From Microvirga soli (GTDB lineage: Bacteria > Pseudomonadota > Alphaproteobacteria > Rhizobiales > Beijerinckiaceae), in assembly GCF_016734765.1 (NCBI RefSeq), contig NZ_JAERQE010000016.1, positions 45,257 to 109,256 of the forward strand: 64,000 bases of DNA. The letters run 5' to 3'. The notes beneath the pieces were generated by a model. It was not told the DNA's origin and did no database searches. It saw only the letters and a program-made list of their open reading frames with translations. A program made the position numbers and the translations under genes. Positions 58,963-64,000 of this stretch are shown in pieces. Within the stretch, counting starts at the first letter, position 1. The number at the start of each line of letters is the position of its first letter.

Positions 58963-60549
58963 TCACGCCGGAATGTCGAGCCGGAACACTGTGCCGTTAT
59001 CGGCCGTAAGGCTGAACTGGCCTCCGAGCTGCTGCGCGAAGGAGCGGATGAGCTTCATGCCGAGCGACGAGTCGCTTTCCGGTGCACCCGACACGCCCTT
59101 GCCGGTATCGCGCACGACGATCTCGATCCGGCCGTCGATCCTGCGCGCAGAGACGAGAATGCTCCCGCCTTCGCCCGGCCCGAAGGCATGCTTGAACGCG
59201 TTGGAAATTGCCTCCGTAATGGCGAGCGCCAAAGGAGTGCCACGGTCGAGATCGATCATGATCGGCTCGGCCTCGAGGTCGACGGCGATGCCACGGGACA
59301 CCGCCCCATAGGTGGCCGATAGTTCAACGATGAGACGACCGAGATAATCCTGCAGGTCGATCGTGCCGCCCGTGTCCTTGCGATAAAGGATGTCATGGAT
59401 CAGCCCGATGGAGCGCAGACGATCCTGCGTCTCCTGAAAGGCCGACTTCACACCCGGATCCGGGAAGCGGCGGGCCTGCATCTGCAGCAGGCTCGATGTG
59501 ACCTGCAGGTTGTTCTTCACCCGGTGGTGGATCTCCTGCAGCAGCATCACCTTGTCGGACAACGCGGTCGCCAGATTGTCATTGGCGTGCCGCAACTCCT
59601 TCTGGGTGGTTTCCGTCTGGTGGCTGAGGCGCACCCCGATCCAGGTGAGCCAGCAGAGAGCGACCAGCACCAGGGCCGTGATGCCCGCGCTCCAGTAGAA
59701 GCCGGTCGTCCAGGCGGCAAGGGCTGTTGCCACCGGCACGCTGGCCGTGACGGTGACAGGCCAGCGTTCCAGGCGGCGGAAGGAGATGATCCGCTCGATG
59801 CCGTCGCCCATATCGCTGGCGCGATAGGTTCCGCCGCGCTGTCCTTCCATCTCGTTGAAGAGGGCCGTGTGGCTGACCCCCGTGTCGGTCTGGTTCGCCG
59901 CGAGGCCGGTGCGTGCGATCACACGCCCGTCGCGTCCCCACATGCCGAGGATCATGTTGCTCGTGTTGCTGTCGGAGCGTGAGATCTCCTGCAGGAAGGC
60001 CGGACGCAGGGCCACCTGCGCGACTCCGTCGAAGTCGCCGTTCAGGTCGGGAATGCGCCGGGAATAGGTATAGAGGATTTCCTTGGTGAGCCGTCCGACG
60101 ATGGCGCCGCCCACGAAGGTTTCCGCTCCGGCCCGATGGGCCTTGAACCAGGATCGGTCGGCGAAATTGGCCAGCGCCCCCGGCTGTGGCGTCGACACGC
60201 CAACGGCATTGCCATCCCGGTCGATGATCAGGAACAGATCGCTGGCCGAGGATCTCTGCGTCAACTCGGTGAGGTACTGGCTGGCGACGGCAGTTTCGCT
60301 CAAGGCGCCGACACCGCCTCTCAGGCGAACATAGGCGATGATGTCGTTGATAAGGAGGTCGCTCGTCTCCAGCGTCCGCTTGGCGTATTCCTCCATCAGG
60401 AGGGCGAGATCCTGCGTTGCAGCCTCGGCGCGATGGAGGGCGCTGCGGTACTCGAGCCACAGGAAGGCCCCCCTGATCCCGATCACCGCCACGGCGAAGA
60501 GGATCGCCGTGGCATAGAGAACGCTGCGCATATCGCGGACTGGGATCAT
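58963..60549 (-). CDS. Membrane sensor histidine kinase with Cache-like sensor, HisKA_2 type
   Basis: Inner-membrane kinase of 528 residues. A first helix at about 11-31 and a second at about 283-303 enclose a large periplasmic sensor that looks like a double Cache domain (FLIIDRDGNAVGVSTPQPG, DRSWFKAH). The cytoplasmic HisKA_2 region has the phosphoacceptor in LLQEIHHRVKNNLQVTSSLL (His341/342), followed by an HATPase domain with EAISNAFKHAFGPGEGGSI (N box) and VRDTGKGVSG. No response regulator is adjacent. Such kinases often feed the alphaproteobacterial general stress regulator PhyR; that link is inferred. Confidence 0.9.
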   Translation of the reverse strand: MIPVRDMRSVLYATAILFAVAVIGIRGAFLWLEYRSALHRAEAATQDLALLMEEYAKRTLETSDLLINDIIAYVRLRGGVGALSETAVASQYLTELTQRSSASDLFLIIDRDGNAVGVSTPQPGALANFADRSWFKAHRAGAETFVGGAIVGRLTKEILYTYSRRIPDLNGDFDGVAQVALRPAFLQEISRSDSNTSNMILGMWGRDGRVIARTGLAANQTDTGVSHTALFNEMEGQRGGTYRASDMGDGIERIISFRRLERWPVTVTASVPVATALAAWTTGFYWSAGITALVLVALCWLTWIGVRLSHQTETTQKELRHANDNLATALSDKVMLLQEIHHRVKNNLQVTSSLLQMQARRFPDPGVKSAFQETQDRLRSIGLIHDILYRKDTGGTIDLQDYLGRLIVELSATYGAVSRGIAVDLEAEPIMIDLDRGTPLALAITEAISNAFKHAFGPGEGGSILVSARRIDGRIEIVVRDTGKGVSGAPESDSSLGMKLIRSFAQQLGGQFSLTADNGTVFRLDIPA

Positions 60550-60702
60550 ACGGCGGGAGCTCAGGTCCGAGGCTGTGGGCGAAACGGGTGCAGACCGGAC
60601 CCTATGCCAGGCTCTGACTGGGTGTCCACAACATAGATCAGGTGACAGGCCAGATCCCCGTTGCTAATCAGGCGGCAACGAAACCCTTGCTCCGAGCCGC
60701 TC

Positions 60703-61548
<846 letters not shown>

Positions 61549-61552
61549 TCCG

Positions 61553-62716
61553 ATGGAGCACTCGCCCCTCTTCCTCGCGCAATCGCTTCTCCGCTGCCCC
61601 TCCGTGACGCCGGAGGAGGGTGGGGCGTTGGCCTTCATCGAAGGCGTGCTGAAGGAGGCGGGGTTCGAGGTTCATCGCCAGGTCTTCTCCGAGCCCGGCA
61701 CGCCGGACGTGGAAAATCTCTATGCCCGGTTTGGGCGAGGCGAGCCCTACCTGCTCTTTGCCGGTCACACCGATGTCGTGCCGCCGGGTGATGTGGACCG
61801 CTGGACGCATGACCCGTTCAGCGGCGAGATCCAGGGCGGCGAACTCTACGGGCGCGGTGCGGTCGACATGAAGGGCGGCATCGCCTGCATGATGGCGGCG
61901 GCGCTCGATTTCATCCGCAACAATCCCGCGTTCAAGGGCTCCATCGGGTTTCTCATCACGGGCGATGAGGAGGGGCCGGCCGTCAACGGTACGGTCAAGC
62001 TCCTTGAATGGGCGAAGGATCGCGGCGAGCGCTTCGACCATTGCATCCTCGGCGAACCCACCAACCCGAACCAGCTTGGTGACATGATCAAGATCGGCCG
62101 GCGGGGATCGCTCACCGGGCGCATCGTCGTCGAGGGCAAGCAGGGGCACGTGGCCTATCCGCACTTGGCGGACAACCCGATCCCCGGCATGCTGCGCCTG
62201 ATCTCAGGGCTTCTGAGCCGGCCGCTCGATCACGGCACGGAGCATTTCGATGCCTCGAACTTGGAGGTGACCACTCTCGACGTGGGCAATCCGGCCTCCA
62301 ACGTCATCCCGGCCGAGGCACGGGCCACCTTCAACATCCGGTTCAACGATCGCTGGACTCCGCAAAGCCTGGAGGAGGAGATCGACCGCCGCCTGCGCGA
62401 GGCCGCTGGAAATACGGTGCGCTATCGCCTCTCGATGGATCCAACCAATGCGGTCGCGTTCCTGACGCCGCCGAACGCGTTCGTGAGCTTCATCGCCGAT
62501 GCCATCGAGGCGGAGACAGGAATTCAGCCGAAGCTGTCCACCACCGGTGGCACGTCGGACGCTCGCTTTATTGTGAAGGATTGCCCGGTGGTGGAGTTCG
62601 GCCTCGTGGGTCAGACCATGCACCAGATCGACGAGCGGGTGCCGGTGGCCGATCTGGACCGTCTGACAGGGATTTACCGCAAGGTGCTCGACGCCTATTT
62701 CGCCGCAACATCCTGA
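61553..62716 (+). CDS. dapE: Succinyl-diaminopimelate desuccinylase
   Basis: Dinuclear zinc hydrolase of 387 residues that removes succinate from N-succinyl-LL-diaminopimelate. M20 motifs: [13 protein letters not shown] (first metal histidine and catalytic aspartate), [24 protein letters not shown] (catalytic and bridging glutamates), [20 protein letters not shown] and the C-terminal [12 protein letters not shown] histidine. Coupled to dapD. The 103 bp after it hold no clear terminator. Confidence 0.96.
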   Translation: MEHSPLFLAQSLLRCPSVTPEEGGALAFIEGVLKEAGFEVHRQVFSEPGTPDVENLYARFGRGEPYLLFAGHTDVVPPGDVDRWTHDPFSGEIQGGELYGRGAVDMKGGIACMMAAALDFIRNNPAFKGSIGFLITGDEEGPAVNGTVKLLEWAKDRGERFDHCILGEPTNPNQLGDMIKIGRRGSLTGRIVVEGKQGHVAYPHLADNPIPGMLRLISGLLSRPLDHGTEHFDASNLEVTTLDVGNPASNVIPAEARATFNIRFNDRWTPQSLEEEIDRRLREAAGNTVRYRLSMDPTNAVAFLTPPNAFVSFIADAIEAETGIQPKLSTTGGTSDARFIVKDCPVVEFGLVGQTMHQIDERVPVADLDRLTGIYRKVLDAYFAATS

Positions 62717-62819
62717 AAGCTTAAGCCTGACTATTTAGACTAAAGTCGGAATATGGGCGGAACGTTTGAGGACGTCCGTCCATTTTCGTGAGCAACCGTC
62801 TTCAAGGATGAGGCTGCTC

Positions 62820-63410
62820 ATGATCGTCACGGCGGATGAGGTCAATCGGTCGTTCAGGGGAACCCTGGACCTGCTCAACAGCAGAGCGGAAGGGCTCAAG
62901 TCCTTCGACATGAGCGAGCGAGGCTTCTGGCACTCCTTCACGGCGCTCTGGCTGACCCTTCCGGCCTACGTGGTCTCCTTGGCCTTCGAGCGCCTGCGCC
63001 TCGGTCTGCTCCAGCCCGACCGGTCGCTGCTGGACAATGTCTGGCTCGATCTCGTCGTCGCTCTCGGCCATGTGGCGGGCTTCCTGGCGCTTCCGGTCGC
63101 CATGATCTGGGTCGCCCGCCGGCTTCGCATCGAGAAGGCCTATGTGCCCTTCGTGATCGTCACGAACTGGATCTCCGTCATCGGCATGCTGGTGCTCTCG
63201 GTTCCGGCCATGCTCATGCTGCTGGGCTGGGCGCCTCCCGGCCTCGCAAGCCTCTTCAGCCTCGCCTTTGCGATCATCATCGTCCGGCTGCAATGGTTCG
63301 CCACCAAGTCGACGCTGGGCCTCTCGAGCCTGCCGGCGCTTGGCATCGTCGTCCTCGGCATCGTGCTCAATGCCTTCGTCAGCACCGCGATGCGAGGCCT
63401 TCTAGGTTAG
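62820..63410 (+). CDS. Unknown multi-pass membrane protein
   Basis: Protein of about 196 residues with four to five hydrophobic segments ([91 protein letters not shown]) after a short N-terminal cytoplasmic stretch ([20 protein letters not shown]). I do not recognise the family; similar proteins are, I believe, found in Methylobacteriaceae next to dapE/truA. The start is uncertain: ATG 62820 was chosen, ATG 62808 is also possible. Its 3' end overlaps the convergent truA stop by nine bases. Confidence 0.7.
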   Translation: MIVTADEVNRSFRGTLDLLNSRAEGLKSFDMSERGFWHSFTALWLTLPAYVVSLAFERLRLGLLQPDRSLLDNVWLDLVVALGHVAGFLALPVAMIWVARRLRIEKAYVPFVIVTNWISVIGMLVLSVPAMLMLLGWAPPGLASLFSLAFAIIIVRLQWFATKSTLGLSSLPALGIVVLGIVLNAFVSTAMRGLLG

Positions 63411-64000
63411 CTCCGGGTAGTCGACGCCAATCAGATAAAGGCCTGTCGACGGGGCCATGGGGCCGCAGCGCTTGCGGTCCTGTGCTTCCAGCGCCGCCCG
63501 CACATCCTCCACCGACCAGCGCCCCGCGCCGGCCCGCTCCAGCGTTCCCGTCATCGAGCGCACCTGATGGTGCAGGAACGAGCGGGCGGAGGCTGAGATG
63601 CGGATCTCGTCGCCGATCCGCTCCACGTCGAGACGGTCGAGGGTGCGGATCGGGCTGTTGGCCTGGCACTCGGCCGCCCTGAACGTGGTGAAGTCGTGGC
63701 GCCCGACCAGCATCTGCGCGGCCTCGTGCATCACATCCGCATCGAGCGCCCACGCCACGTGCCAGACCCGGCTCGCCTCGAGGGCCGGCGGCGCGCGCCG
63801 GTTGAGGATGCGATAGACGTAATGGCGCTTCAGGGCGGAGATGCGGGCATTGAACGTCTCGGGCACGATCTGTGCCGAGAGGATCGCAACAGGTGCGGGC
63901 CTCAGGTGGGAGTTGGTGGCGTCCCGCACCGTATCCGGCCGCCACTCCTTCTCCAGGTCCACATGCACGACCTGATGGGTGGCGTGAACGCCTGAATCGG
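63402..64000 (-). CDS. truA: tRNA pseudouridine(38-40) synthase, 5' end outside window
   Basis: Makes pseudouridine at tRNA positions 38-40. About 199 C-terminal residues are present. The catalytic region is cut exactly at the window edge: the first complete codons read [15 protein letters not shown], the end of the GRTDSGVH motif with the catalytic aspartate. [35 protein letters not shown] and [13 protein letters not shown] are typical of TruA. It continues beyond position 64000. Confidence 0.93.
   Translation of the reverse strand, partial: DSGVHATHQVVHVDLEKEWRPDTVRDATNSHLRPAPVAILSAQIVPETFNARISALKRHYVYRILNRRAPPALEASRVWHVAWALDADVMHEAAQMLVGRHDFTTFRAAECQANSPIRTLDRLDVERIGDEIRISASARSFLHHQVRSMTGTLERAGAGRWSVEDVRAALEAQDRKRCGPMAPSTGLYLIGVDYPELT

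Overview
This 64 kb window is a high-GC stretch of an alphaproteobacterial chromosome. Its gene content and local gene orders point to the Rhizobiales/Hyphomicrobiales, and from memory it most resembles Microvirga or Methylobacteriaceae (an inference, not tested). Supporting signs are ffs-dnaX-ybaB-recR, infC/rpmI-rplT/pheST, Hsp20 followed by a DUF1150 protein, an HWE/HisKA_2-type histidine kinase, and many short palindromes of the GTCATCCCGGA type between genes. Almost all of the sequence is coding. I see no prophage, insertion sequence, CRISPR array, tRNA or rRNA gene.

Layout. 0-5 kb: tail of an SDR dehydrogenase, a proline iminopeptidase (-), and a polyamine-type ABC importer operon (+). 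5.4-11.8 kb: a minus-strand dipeptide-type ABC importer operon that ends in a dipeptidase. 12-16.4 kb: argH, small heat-shock protein plus DUF1150, an alpha/beta hydrolase and a glycosyltransferase. 16.5-21.7 kb: translation block infC (ATT start), rpmI-rplT behind a hairpin-rich leader, pheS-pheT. 21.8-22.9 kb: a GIY-YIG nuclease gene bracketed by palindromes, and a MoeB/ThiF-like gene whose 3' end runs through one palindrome.

23-41 kb is a nucleoside and pyrimidine scavenging region. It holds a BMP-type nucleoside ABC importer with a VOC protein gene inside the operon, cytidine deaminase, purine nucleoside phosphorylase, deoC, deoA, a GhrA-like dehydrogenase and a GFA protein. After an NlpC/P60 hydrolase and an M17 aminopeptidase comes the URC-type uracil-degradation set: upp, a DUF1688/URC4 protein and a GTP cyclohydrolase II-like URC1 protein, with a 2-dehydro-3-deoxygalactonokinase. 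deoB follows. Together these genes could import nucleosides, split off the bases, feed deoxyribose into central metabolism through deoB and deoC, and use uracil as a nitrogen source.

41-50 kb: a CDF cation exporter and a Yej-type oligopeptide importer with two tandem substrate-binding proteins and an embedded DUF4260 gene. 50-53.6 kb: membrane-anchored cytochrome c, then kdsB-pheA-acetyltransferase. 53.6-54.4 kb is a gene-free stretch with two composite repeats around a near-consensus promoter that may drive an unrecognised RNA. 54.4-64 kb: nudC, a HIT protein, SRP RNA, dnaX-ybaB-recR, an orphan sensor kinase, dapD-dapE, an unknown membrane protein, and truA cut by the window edge.
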